Below are positions 33,131-41,407 of a DNA stretch of 46,760 bases, piece after piece. This stretch comes from Longimicrobiales bacterium. GTDB taxonomy: Bacteria > Gemmatimonadota > Gemmatimonadetes > Longimicrobiales > Gaopeijiaceae. Every line of letters starts with the position of its first letter. Positions within the stretch are counted from its first letter, which is position 1. Location: assembly GCA_028278645.1 (NCBI GenBank), contig JANQDZ010000037.1, positions 1 to 46,760 on the forward strand. The letters are read 5' to 3'. Made by a program: the position numbers and the translations under genes. The notes beneath the pieces were generated by a model. It saw only the letters and a list, made by a program, of their open reading frames with translations. It was not told where the DNA came from and made no database searches.

Positions 33131-36100
33131 ATGTTCAAGAGATCTTTTTTCGGCGTCCTCGCCGCGGCCTTACTCCTCCTCGGTAGTGCGCTACCGGCAG
33201 CGGCCCAGGGATCGACCACCACGGGTCAGATCCGTGGGCGGGTTCTGGGGGATGAGGGACAGGCCCTTGCGGCCGTAATCGTTACGGCCCGGAATACGGA
33301 GACCGGACTGGAACGCTCGGCAACTACGGGAGCCGAGGGGCTTTACGTTATCCGGCTCTTGCCTCCCGGGGTATACGACGTGAGGACCGACATGATCGGG
33401 TTCTCCCAGTCGACCAACCAGGGGATCCGGGTAATCGTGGGGCAAGCCAGCTCGGCCAACTTCAATCTCACGACCCAGGTGATCGAACTGGAGGGGATTG
33501 AAGTCTCGGCGGAGCGCCCCCCCATCGATGTGGCCGACGCTGGGGTCACCCAGTTCGTGGGCATGGAGGAGATCAGCGAGCTCCCGGCCCTGGGCAGGGA
33601 CTTTACCGACTTCATCAGCCTCTCGGGACTCGTGGCCCCCGATCCCGGGGAGACCACGGGCGGACAGTTCTCCATCGCTGGAATGCGGGCCTCCCAGACC
33701 AGCCTCCAGATCGACGGAGTGGACGCCAACAACTCGTTCTTCGGGGAAAACCGGGGCGGGTCACGTCTTCCCTTCACCTTCTCCTTGGAATCGATCCGAG
33801 AGTTCCAGATCATCTCGAGCGGCTTCGATGTGGAACACGGGCGGTTCGGTGGCGGGATTGTGAACGTCGTCACCCGGGGCGGGACCAACGAGTTTCACGG
33901 GTCGGTTTATGCCAACTTCCGGGACGACGCTCTCACCGCCGCGCCCTTCATCCAGGATCCTGACAACCCGGAAATCACCACCGAATACCAGGTCCAGCAG
34001 TTCTCCGGCTCGCTCAGTGGACCCCTCATCCGGGACAAGGCGTTCTTCCTGATCTCCATCGACGGCCAGCGGCGTCGCGAGCCGCAGCTGCCGCTGACCC
34101 GGGGGCGCTTCGCCCCCGGCGGCTCGAATCCGGATCCGGTGGTCTACGATGAGATCGCCGAATACTTCAACATTCTCGAGAACACGTACGGGATCACCAA
34201 TCCCCAGGCTGGCTACCAGCCCTTCGAAACGACCAACGATCAGATCGTGGTCTTCGGTCGTATCGACTGGGAGCTTAATCAGGATCACCGTCTCTCGGTG
34301 CGTCACAACTACACGGATTTCTCCAACGACAACGAGTGGAACGGAAATTTCGACTTCCAGTACGGCCTGTCGCGAGCCGAGCTGCTGTCAGGCGCGACCC
34401 ATTCCTTCGTTTCCGAACTCCAGTCGGTTCTAGGAGAGAACACCTTCAACGTCTTCCGCTTCCAGTTCGCGGATGAGAAGCGACCCCGCCAGGGTAAGGA
34501 CCTGCGGCCCGCCCTGACGGTGAACCTCTCGAGCGGTGAGCGAATTCGCTACGGCGGCACCTTCGCTTCTTTCAACAACACCTTGGAAGAGAGGAAAATC
34601 CAGCTCGTCAACAACTTCACTCACGTCCTGGGTGACCACACCATCAAACTGGGCGGGAACTTCCTTGCCACCGGTTATCTGAACCGCTTCATGAACTTCG
34701 GCTCCCAGTTCCAGGGCGCCGGCGAGTTTGTCTTTTCGGGGCTCGACACCTTCGAGGCCGGTCGGCCCACATCGTACTTCCGTCCCATCCAGGAAGGGGG
34801 AGGGATTCCAGAGTCCGAGTTCGATGTCTGGGATTGGTCGGTGTATGCCCAGGACGAGTGGCAACTGACCCCCAAGCTGAGAGCCACTCTGGGCCTCCGC
34901 TATGGCCAACAGAGTTTCCGGGACAGCCCCACACCGGTGGTTAACGTGGAAAGGGCGTTCGGCTTCCAGACCGGGTTCGCGCCTACCGACTCCGACAATA
35001 TCTCGCCCCGCCTTTCCGTCACCTATGATATCGACGGCGACGGGAGCCGGGTCTTCCGGGCCGGGATGGGTTACTTCTACGGCACCGTGCCCGGCGTGTT
35101 GGGAGGGAACGTCGCCCAAACAGAGCGCCCGGTGCTGGAAATCATATGCAACGGCTCCATCCTCGACGGGGACCCGGATGCGCCGCCCTCACCCCTTGGA
35201 TACGGCGGGTGGAACATAAGCGGTTTCGAAAACCCCGCTTCCTGCGCAAGTGCCGGGGCCGCGGGCGTCCCGACCTACACCTTCTGGAACGACGGATTCG
35301 AGCTTCCCGAGCATTTTAAGGCCAACGTGGGCTACGAAACGCTCCTGGGGAGTCGGACCCAGGTTTCCGTGGACCTGCTCTTCAGCCAGAGCAACAACCT
35401 TTACACTGTCCGAAACCTCAACCTGCGGCCGCACCAGTTCACCCTGACCGGAGAGGATGGACGGCGGATTTTCAGTCCCGCGACCTCGTTCGATCCCACT
35501 GGAGCGAACAGCACCGGCTCCCGGCGAAACCTTGAGTTCGGGGATGTGCTCGTCAACTTCAACGACGGGCGTGCCCGCTCCTTTAACCTCGCCCTGGAAG
35601 CCTACCACGAGCTCAATGACGCCGTGCGTTTCCAGGGGTCCTACACCTACACCCGGGCGTGGGACAACTCCAACTACTCCTGCTGCACGGCGAGTGGCGG
35701 GTATCGGGATCCAACGACCGGTGTCTTCGGCCCCAATGAGATTGGGGAAGCAGGCGACTCCGATAGGGCCTGGGGCCGGAGCGACTACTCCAGAGACCAT
35801 ACCTTTGTTTTAGCGGGATTCGCCGATCTACCGTGGGATATCAGGCTGAGTGGGATCTGGAGGAGCCAGAGCGGTCGCCCTTACACCGTGGTTGGCGACG
35901 ATGACCTGAACGGCGACGGGCTCACGGGCAACGACCGCCTCTTCATCTTCACCCCCGAGAACCTGCCATTGGCCAGCACGGGGGATGCGGCGGCGGAAGA
36001 GCGGGCCCTGTATCAGTCCATCCTGAAGGACAATCCCTGTGTAGGCGACTATCAGGGCGGGATAATCAACCGGAATACGTGTCGATTCCCCTGGCAGCAC

Positions 36101-36436
36101 CAGCTGGACCTGCGTCTTGCCAAGGGATTCCGGACCACCGGTGACCAACGGCTCGAGCTCCAGGTCGATTTCTTCAACGTGCTCAACGGCTTTGGCCGGG
36201 CGCTCTGCGACGAGAAGGGCAAGACCACCGAGGAGCTCACCTCCGGAATCTGTGGCCTCGGCCGGATCACGGGCGTTTACGGCTCCAACCGCGAGCTGCT
36301 CGACCCTCGCGGGTACGACAGCACAACGGGCCAGATTCTCTATCAGGTCAACAACTCCTTCGGGGAGGAAGAACTGCTGGGGGACAACCTGGTCCTGCAG
36401 TTCCAGGCCCAGATCGGGCTGCGGTACTTCTTCTAA
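33131..36436 (+). CDS. TonB-dependent receptor with carboxypeptidase-like N-domain
   Basis: The 1101-residue outer-membrane receptor has a signal peptide (FKRSFFGVLAAALLLLGSALPAAAQ), a carboxypeptidase-regulatory-like domain (about 30-115), a plug domain with IDGVDANNSFFGENRGG and an Oar-like IREFQIISSGFDVEHGRFGGGIVNVVTRGG segment, and a long beta-barrel. It ends in GLRYFF, a typical barrel C-terminus. TonB-linked receptors of this Oar-like type import or export large ligands; the ligand is not known. The frame extends 24 codons upstream from a GTG, but the signal peptide begins at 33131. The lipoproteins just upstream could be its surface partners, as in SusCD-like pairs, though no SusD homologue is seen. 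Confidence 0.9.
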   Translation: MFKRSFFGVLAAALLLLGSALPAAAQGSTTTGQIRGRVLGDEGQALAAVIVTARNTETGLERSATTGAEGLYVIRLLPPGVYDVRTDMIGFSQSTNQGIRVIVGQASSANFNLTTQVIELEGIEVSAERPPIDVADAGVTQFVGMEEISELPALGRDFTDFISLSGLVAPDPGETTGGQFSIAGMRASQTSLQIDGVDANNSFFGENRGGSRLPFTFSLESIREFQIISSGFDVEHGRFGGGIVNVVTRGGTNEFHGSVYANFRDDALTAAPFIQDPDNPEITTEYQVQQFSGSLSGPLIRDKAFFLISIDGQRRREPQLPLTRGRFAPGGSNPDPVVYDEIAEYFNILENTYGITNPQAGYQPFETTNDQIVVFGRIDWELNQDHRLSVRHNYTDFSNDNEWNGNFDFQYGLSRAELLSGATHSFVSELQSVLGENTFNVFRFQFADEKRPRQGKDLRPALTVNLSSGERIRYGGTFASFNNTLEERKIQLVNNFTHVLGDHTIKLGGNFLATGYLNRFMNFGSQFQGAGEFVFSGLDTFEAGRPTSYFRPIQEGGGIPESEFDVWDWSVYAQDEWQLTPKLRATLGLRYGQQSFRDSPTPVVNVERAFGFQTGFAPTDSDNISPRLSVTYDIDGDGSRVFRAGMGYFYGTVPGVLGGNVAQTERPVLEIICNGSILDGDPDAPPSPLGYGGWNISGFENPASCASAGAAGVPTYTFWNDGFELPEHFKANVGYETLLGSRTQVSVDLLFSQSNNLYTVRNLNLRPHQFTLTGEDGRRIFSPATSFDPTGANSTGSRRNLEFGDVLVNFNDGRARSFNLALEAYHELNDAVRFQGSYTYTRAWDNSNYSCCTASGGYRDPTTGVFGPNEIGEAGDSDRAWGRSDYSRDHTFVLAGFADLPWDIRLSGIWRSQSGRPYTVVGDDDLNGDGLTGNDRLFIFTPENLPLASTGDAAAEERALYQSILKDNPCVGDYQGGIINRNTCRFPWQHQLDLRLAKGFRTTGDQRLELQVDFFNVLNGFGRALCDEKGKTTEELTSGICGLGRITGVYGSNRELLDPRGYDSTTGQILYQVNNSFGEEELLGDNLVLQFQAQIGLRYFF

Positions 36437-36476
36437 GAGAAGCGACGCCCGCGGCCGAAGTCGGCCGGCGAAGGAC

Positions 36477-36520
36477 AAAAAGAGCCCCACCGCCTCCACG
36501 GCGGTGGGGTTCTTTCTTCT
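36477..36520 (+). terminator. Strong intrinsic terminator after the TonB receptor gene
   Basis: GCCCCACCGCC (36484-36494) pairs with GGCGGTGGGGT (36500-36510) around TCCAC, with AAAAA before it and TTCTTTCTTCT after it. It should end the 29.5-36.4 kb operon. Confidence 0.85.
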
Positions 36521-36571
36521 CGTTGGCCTGTTGCCTTTCTACCTCGGACAGCTTCTTTTCGGTGTCTTGTG

Positions 36572-36600
36572 TTGGTAGGGGAGAGAAGAAAGACTATCTT
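36572..36600 (+). promoter_or_regulatory. Putative infA promoter
   Basis: TTGGTA (36572-36577) and TATCTT (36595-36600) are separated by 17 bases; each matches four of six consensus bases. The transcript would start about 35 bases before the infA ATG. Confidence 0.45.
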
Positions 36601-36640
36601 TGGGCTCAAAGGGGTCCAACTGAAGGAGACTAAGGCCCGC

Positions 36641-36856
36641 ATGGGTAAAGATGCGATCGAAGTAGAAGGGACCGTTAGCGAGGTTCTGCCCAACGCAACC
36701 TTCAAGGTGGAGTTGGAAAATGGTCACGAGATCCTGGCCTACCTCTCCGGGAAGATGCGGAAGTTTTATATCCGCGTCCTGGAGGGGGACCGGGTGAAGT
36801 GTGAGATGTCCCCGTACGATCTTACCCGCGGCCGGATCACCTATCGGTATAAATAG
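36641..36856 (+). CDS. infA: Translation initiation factor IF-1
   Basis: IF-1 binds the 30S ribosomal A site during initiation. The 71-residue S1/OB-fold protein is typical: [23 protein letters not shown], then [19 protein letters not shown] and the end [11 protein letters not shown]. The frame is open 24 codons upstream, but the family starts at the ATG at 36641. AAGGAG lies 12 bases before it, rather far, and CTAAGG lies closer. It stands alone with its own promoter and terminator, not in a ribosomal-protein operon. Confidence 0.95.
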   Translation: MGKDAIEVEGTVSEVLPNATFKVELENGHEILAYLSGKMRKFYIRVLEGDRVKCEMSPYDLTRGRITYRYK

Positions 36857-36895
36857 ATGGAATTATAGGGTCCCAGACCCCGGACCCAAATGATG

Positions 36896-36929
36896 ACCGT
36901 GGACCTCCTGAGGTCCGCGGTTTTTTTTT
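36896..36929 (+). terminator. Intrinsic terminator of infA
   Basis: ACCGTGGACCT-CCTG-AGGTCCGCGGT forms a long stem (one T-G wobble) followed by nine or ten T residues. It lies 40 bases after the infA stop. Confidence 0.88.
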
Positions 36930-36974
36930 GCTCTCCCTCCGGAATCCGACCCCCGGGGTATGGTCACGCTTTCC

Positions 36975-38030
36975 TTAAAAGTGGGCGTTGATCAAGGGGA
37001 GCCAGCGGAAGCGTTCATTGTTCCCGGCGTAGTTCAGGAGCCCCACCTGTATTCCGTGGAGTTCTTCGGTGCGGTTCAGGACGCCGATGGAAAGTCCCCT
37101 CATCCGGCTGTCGTGCTGATTCCAGATCCCCACCGAAAACCCTCGGAAGTCCTCCACATCCACCTTCCACACCGTACCGGCGAAACCCGATCCTACCGGA
37201 GCCTCCAGCTTGTACCCTCCAACCGAGAAGCCACGAACGTAGTTTTCGCTCACTACGGCCAGCCCACCGATGTTCAGGCCCCCCACCCCCCAGACTCCCA
37301 CCACAGCCAGCCCGCCAATGTTGACTCCCCTGGCCACGCCCTCACCGGCAACCACCGCGAGGCCGCCCAAATTTACGCCGGTTAGGCTTCCGCTTCCGGA
37401 TACCAGGGCCAAACCCCCGGCCTGGAACCCGGTGGCACTCCCTTCTCCGGCCACCACGGCCAGCCCGCCAATGTTCAGGCCCTTGGCTCCTCCATTGGAT
37501 ACGGCAGCCAAGCCACCGATGTTAAGGCCGGTAGAGGGGCCCTCCGAGACTGTGGCCAACCCGGCGATGTTGATCCCTCGAGAGGTTCCAGTGGCCACAG
37601 TGGCGAGCCCGCCGATGGAGATCCCCTGAACCAGGCCGTCACCCACCACCGCCAGTCCTCCCAGGTTGAGGCCCGAAAGCTCCTCCGTTCCCACCACCGC
37701 CAAGCCACCGAGAGAAATCCCCCGCATACGCCCTGCCACCGGAGCCGTAGGACTCAAGCTCATTCCTTGGACCGTACCGCCTACTTTGTGTTCTCCCTTC
37801 GGGGGCCAAAAAGTGAGGTTCAGGCCATTGACCTCTTCCAGGTACCGGTCCCTGAAATTGATGCGGATTCCGTTGACGGCAGGGATGTGGCCAATGGCGA
37901 TGCCGGTTCCCCCCACCGTGAGGTCCAGACCCCAACCGGAGCGGCCGGTTGAGGACTCCTGGGCCGAGAGAGGGGACAAACAGAGAGACCCAAACAGGAT
38001 CGCGTTCAAGGCCAGACGAATGCTGGTCAT
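36975..38030 (-). CDS. LA_2272-like surface repeat protein
   Basis: The 351-residue exported protein (signal peptide SIRLALNAILFGSLCLSPLSAQ) contains ten consecutive repeats of 16-17 residues (about 104-266) of the form G[LIV][NS][ILV]GGLAVV plus six to seven variable residues. It then ends in GIQVGLLNYAGNNERFRWLPLINAHF-like sequence. This C-terminal ending and the GxNxGGL pattern resemble the LA_2272 family of surface repeat proteins. Such regular short repeats suggest a beta-solenoid or stacked-strand structure. The start at 38030 was chosen because the signal peptide begins there; 54 upstream codons lack it. The function is unknown. Confidence 0.72.
   Translation of the reverse strand: MTSIRLALNAILFGSLCLSPLSAQESSTGRSGWGLDLTVGGTGIAIGHIPAVNGIRINFRDRYLEEVNGLNLTFWPPKGEHKVGGTVQGMSLSPTAPVAGRMRGISLGGLAVVGTEELSGLNLGGLAVVGDGLVQGISIGGLATVATGTSRGINIAGLATVSEGPSTGLNIGGLAAVSNGGAKGLNIGGLAVVAGEGSATGFQAGGLALVSGSGSLTGVNLGGLAVVAGEGVARGVNIGGLAVVGVWGVGGLNIGGLAVVSENYVRGFSVGGYKLEAPVGSGFAGTVWKVDVEDFRGFSVGIWNQHDSRMRGLSIGVLNRTEELHGIQVGLLNYAGNNERFRWLPLINAHF
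37233..37721 (-). repeat. Ten in-frame 16-17-codon repeats
   Basis: On the minus strand, 48-51-base units encode GLNIGGLAVV-type blocks back to back. Units 6-8 are one codon longer than the others. The degree of DNA divergence shows they are protein-level repeats rather than a recent expansion. Confidence 0.8.
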
Positions 38031-38175
38031 TGCACGTCCGAGGTTGACTGTGGAAACGGTCCCTCTCGGGATCGCCCGCCCGAGGACCGGAGTGGCCCTC
38101 ATCTCCCCTTTTTCTACGACCCTGGTCCGGCGGAGGTTTCGGCTGATCCGAGCTGTCAGGATTTGAGACCGAGCC

Positions 38176-38202
38176 TTGCCATCCACCCGCACTGATTACA
38201 TT
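38176..38202 (+). promoter_or_regulatory. Possible promoter of the AGCS symporter gene
   Basis: TTGCCA (38176-38181) and TACATT (38197-38202) are 15 bases apart, which is short. It is the best candidate in the 218-base gap between divergent genes (38031-38248). Confidence 0.28.
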
Positions 38203-38248
38203 CTTGGCCCTTGTTTGTTTGTCGGAGTTTCACCGACCAAACCTGGGG

Positions 38249-40030
38249 ATGCCAATGCAGGATCTCATGCAGGCCCTCGAACGTTGGGCACAAAGCATTA
38301 CAGACTTTCTGAACACCTATGTGGTGGAGATCGGGCCCTCCTTCGGGGGGGAGAACGTCCCCATCATGGTCCTCGCTCTGTTGGGGACCGGCGTTTATTT
38401 AACCGTCCGGCTGGGCTTCATCCAGCTACGCCGACTCGGCCACGGACTCGCGGTAACCACCGGGAAATACGACGACCCCGAGGAACCCGGTGACGTCTCA
38501 CATTTCCAAGCCCTGACAACCGCCCTTTCCGCCACCGTCGGAATCGGAAACATCGCCGGCGTTGCTTTGGCGATCCACCTCGGTGGTCCAGGAGCCCTCT
38601 TCTGGATGTGGGTTACAGCGTTTCTCGGAATGGCCACGAAATACACCGAGGTGACGCTGGCCCAGAAATACCGCACGGTCGAACGGGAGGATCAGGACGC
38701 CCACAAGTGGGAGGGGACCGTGTCCGGCGGGCCCATGTACTACATCGAACGGGGCCTGGGGAAGAACTGGAAGCCCATGGCGGTGTTTTTTGCCATCATG
38801 CTGGCAACGGTTGGATTCCTCACAGGTAACGCCGTACAGGCCAACACCGTGGCGGACGTTGTCCAAACCGAGTTCCTGATCCCGAAATGGGTCACCGGCT
38901 TTGTGACCTCCGGCATCGTTGCACTGGTCATCCTGGGCGGGATCACTCGGATCGGTCGGGTCACGTCGATTCTGGCTCCGGTCATGGCAGTGGTCTATGT
39001 GACCGGCGCCTTGATCATCCTGATCCTGAATGCCCCCGACGTATTCCCCACGCTCATGACCATCTTCAGGGAGGCCTTCAACCCGACGGCCGGCGTTGCC
39101 GGTACAGGCATCGGGGCCATCCTGGTGACCATGATGTGGGGTGTGAGACGTGGGCTCTTCTCCAATGAGGCGGGGCAGGGCTCGGCGCCCATCGCCCACG
39201 CAGCGGCCAAAACCGACGAGCCTGTCTCCGAGGGTGTCGTGGCTCTCCTGGAGCCCTTCATCGACACCATTGTCATCTGCACCATGACGGGTTTGGTCTT
39301 GGTGATGACCGGTGTGAACACAGCCAAGTTCAACACCGAGATCCTCTTCAGCGGTGGTGACATCTCCTACGCCGTTCCCAATGAAAACAAGGGCTGGGAA
39401 AACGCCGATATCATGCCGGACGAGATCCGGGTCGTGAATGGATTCCAGCAACTGGACGCGGAAAACGATCCTCAGCTGGCTTGGCACGAAGTGGGTGTGG
39501 AGCGCCTCTTCGAGGACGAAGATCTTTCCGTCCCGTTCACCGGGTCAGTCTTCCCGATCGAGGCAGAGGCTCGCACCACCAGCGGGAGGGTCCTCACAAG
39601 TCTCTGGGGAATGGCTCCCGAAAACGGCGCACCCCTGACCATGCAGGGATTCCGCCAGGGGTTGTCACCCCTCGGTGACTGGGGACACTACATCGTCCTC
39701 TTCTGTGTAATGCTCTTCGCCATCTCGACGGCGATCTCATGGAGTTACTACGGAGACCGGAGCGCCAATTACCTCCTTGGGGCGAAGGCGGTGCTCCCGT
39801 ATAAAATGGCCTTCGTGGCAGCCCATTTCGTCGGGGCCGTACTCCCATTGGCCGCGGTCTGGGGGATGGGCGACGTGTTCCTCGCCATCGTGATTCTGCC
39901 CAACCTGCTGGCCCTTGTGCTCCTGGCGCCGAAGGTGGTGGAGATGACGAACGACTACTTCGATCGGGAGCCGTGGCAGGAGAACTACGAGAAACGGCAG
40001 GAGTGGAAGCGGATGGGCAAGAAGCTCTAA
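38249..40030 (+). CDS. AGCS family Na+/alanine (or glycine) symporter
   Basis: The 593-residue inner-membrane protein imports a small neutral amino acid with Na+. Family marks include VGIGNIAGVALAIHLGGPGALFWMWVTAFLGMATKYTEV, GGPMYYIERGLGKNW, the GVRRGLFSNEAGQGSAPIAHA loop and SWSYYGDRS. It is longer than usual (about 450-540) because of an insert of about 100 residues at roughly 364-463, rich in acidic residues, between two helices and probably on the outside. The start is the ATG at 38249; an ATG at 38255 is equally plausible. An in-frame TTG lies at 38204. Two other membrane proteins (LA_2272-like, DUF983) flank it. Confidence 0.88.
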   Translation: MPMQDLMQALERWAQSITDFLNTYVVEIGPSFGGENVPIMVLALLGTGVYLTVRLGFIQLRRLGHGLAVTTGKYDDPEEPGDVSHFQALTTALSATVGIGNIAGVALAIHLGGPGALFWMWVTAFLGMATKYTEVTLAQKYRTVEREDQDAHKWEGTVSGGPMYYIERGLGKNWKPMAVFFAIMLATVGFLTGNAVQANTVADVVQTEFLIPKWVTGFVTSGIVALVILGGITRIGRVTSILAPVMAVVYVTGALIILILNAPDVFPTLMTIFREAFNPTAGVAGTGIGAILVTMMWGVRRGLFSNEAGQGSAPIAHAAAKTDEPVSEGVVALLEPFIDTIVICTMTGLVLVMTGVNTAKFNTEILFSGGDISYAVPNENKGWENADIMPDEIRVVNGFQQLDAENDPQLAWHEVGVERLFEDEDLSVPFTGSVFPIEAEARTTSGRVLTSLWGMAPENGAPLTMQGFRQGLSPLGDWGHYIVLFCVMLFAISTAISWSYYGDRSANYLLGAKAVLPYKMAFVAAHFVGAVLPLAAVWGMGDVFLAIVILPNLLALVLLAPKVVEMTNDYFDREPWQENYEKRQEWKRMGKKL

Positions 40031-40051
40031 AGCCCGGCAGGAACTCTGGCC

Positions 40052-40084
40052 AACGGCCGGTCCGGGTTACCCGGGTCGGCCGTT
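40052..40084. terminator. Long hairpin between convergent genes
   Basis: A stem of 15 pairs (two G-T wobbles) with a TTA loop joins AACGGCCG...CCGGG (40052-40066) to CCCGG...CGGCCGTT (40070-40084). T-runs are lacking on either side, so termination would depend on the stem. Confidence 0.5.
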
Positions 40085-40127
40085 CTGGTTGGGGTGGACG
40101 GACCGCTCGAGCCCACCCGTTCTATCA

Positions 40128-40607
40128 TTAATCAGCCTTGTCGCCCGGTGCCGTTCGGGTGTTCTCACCATGGCCTGCCAGGTCGGCCAGGGTGACGGGC
40201 CGGAAGATGAGGTCGAGGGCCAACCAGAGGTTCTTTGCAAAGGGATAAAAGAGGATCGGGGCTAAAACCATGAGGACTACCAGGGTCCAGGTGATCAGGG
40301 TCCAAGGCACATCGGGCCAGGTGAGGACGATGCTGGCCGCGCCCCCCAAAACGACCACCAGCTCCGCAACGATAAAATTCACCGTGTAGCCACCGAGGAA
40401 ATAGTCCGTCTCTCCCCGGTCAAGAATGAGGTGACATCGGGGGCACCGTTCCCGCATCTTTACCCACCTCGAGAAAAGGCCGCCGCCGCCACAATTTGGG
40501 CACCGGAGGGTGGCCCCCCTCCCTAGCAGGGTGAGGGCTCGGCCCGGGCTCAGCTGAACGGGATCCGGGCGAGATTCTGAAATCTCTTTTGGATTCTGAG
40601 GAAGCAT
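40128..40607 (-). CDS. DUF983 family membrane protein
   Basis: The 159-residue protein shows the DUF983 layout: a cytoplasmic N-terminal zinc ribbon with two CxxC pairs (CPNC and CPRC, about 36-58), followed by two membrane helices (about 75-95 and 103-125) and a FYPFAKNLWLALDL segment. Its function is not known. Its ATG is only 14 bases from the start of the divergent methyltransferase gene, with no clear Shine-Dalgarno on this side, so it may be leaderless or translated from an overlapping leader. Confidence 0.8.
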   Translation of the reverse strand: MLPQNPKEISESRPDPVQLSPGRALTLLGRGATLRCPNCGGGGLFSRWVKMRERCPRCHLILDRGETDYFLGGYTVNFIVAELVVVLGGAASIVLTWPDVPWTLITWTLVVLMVLAPILFYPFAKNLWLALDLIFRPVTLADLAGHGENTRTAPGDKAD

Positions 40608-40621
40608 GGAAAGAAGATAGC

Positions 40622-41395
40622 ATGCCGGAACCCTTTTTTGGCCCGGAGGCCTGGTCGCCGCTGGAGAAGTCGCTCCGGGCGTACTTCGAGGGCGATCGAG
40701 AAGCCCGCCTGAACGTATTTGCGGACGAAGGTGAGGCCGATCCCATGGACGTTTCGATCTTCTTCCGCTCCCCGGGGGACCTCGGGGAAGGGGATCGTAC
40801 GGCCGTCGATTTGGCCCGTGGTCGGGTCCTGGACATCGGTGCCGGGGTGGGGTCCATTTCGCTGGCGCTCCAGGCCCGAGGCCTCCAGGTGGCAGCGTTG
40901 GAGGTGATGCCGGAAGCGGTGAAGATCATGAGGGTGCGGGGCGTGGTGGACCCACGTCTGGGGCGGATGGAAGACATGCCTCGAGATGGTTCTTTTGACA
41001 CGCTCGTCCTCCTCATGAACGGAATCGCTTTGGCGGGAACGCTTGCCCGGGTCCCCGAGTTCCTTCGTCAGCTGGACGGGCTCCTGGCTCCAGGCGGGCA
41101 GATCCTGATCGATTCCACGGATCTGGTACCTGTGTCAGCTGATGGCCAGGAAGAGGCCGCCCGGACCTCGGGAGGTGATCCCTGGTCAATAGAGTCCGTA
41201 GAAGAGGACTACCCCGGAGAGTTCCAGTACCAGCTCGAGTTCAGTGGGCAAAAAGGGGCGCCCTTCCCACAGCTCTTCCTGGATTCGGGCACTTTTGGGA
41301 GCCTGGCCGTGAGCGGGGGTTTCCGAATGGATGTGGTATGGCGGGGTGACGGTGGAGGTTACCTGGCGAAGCTGACTCGAGTCGCGGAACCCTGA
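40622..41395 (+). CDS. Class I SAM-dependent methyltransferase
   Basis: The 257-residue cytoplasmic methyltransferase has motif I VLDIGAGVGS (about 71-80), an acidic position after the second strand in AALEV, and a later LAPGGQILID strand. The substrate is unknown. The start at 40622 was chosen with GAAAGAAG upstream; an in-frame TTG at 40589 would overlap the divergent DUF983 gene. It ends 12 bases before the convergent BtpA-family gene. Confidence 0.8.
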   Translation: MPEPFFGPEAWSPLEKSLRAYFEGDREARLNVFADEGEADPMDVSIFFRSPGDLGEGDRTAVDLARGRVLDIGAGVGSISLALQARGLQVAALEVMPEAVKIMRVRGVVDPRLGRMEDMPRDGSFDTLVLLMNGIALAGTLARVPEFLRQLDGLLAPGGQILIDSTDLVPVSADGQEEAARTSGGDPWSIESVEEDYPGEFQYQLEFSGQKGAPFPQLFLDSGTFGSLAVSGGFRMDVVWRGDGGGYLAKLTRVAEP

Positions 41396-41407
41396 TCCGT
41401 TTTGCAG

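Noticed and set aside
37233-37721. CRISPR array or minisatellite
   Set aside because: The repeats are in frame, 16-17 codons long, with diverged DNA, and no conserved repeat/spacer pattern exists; they are protein repeats.
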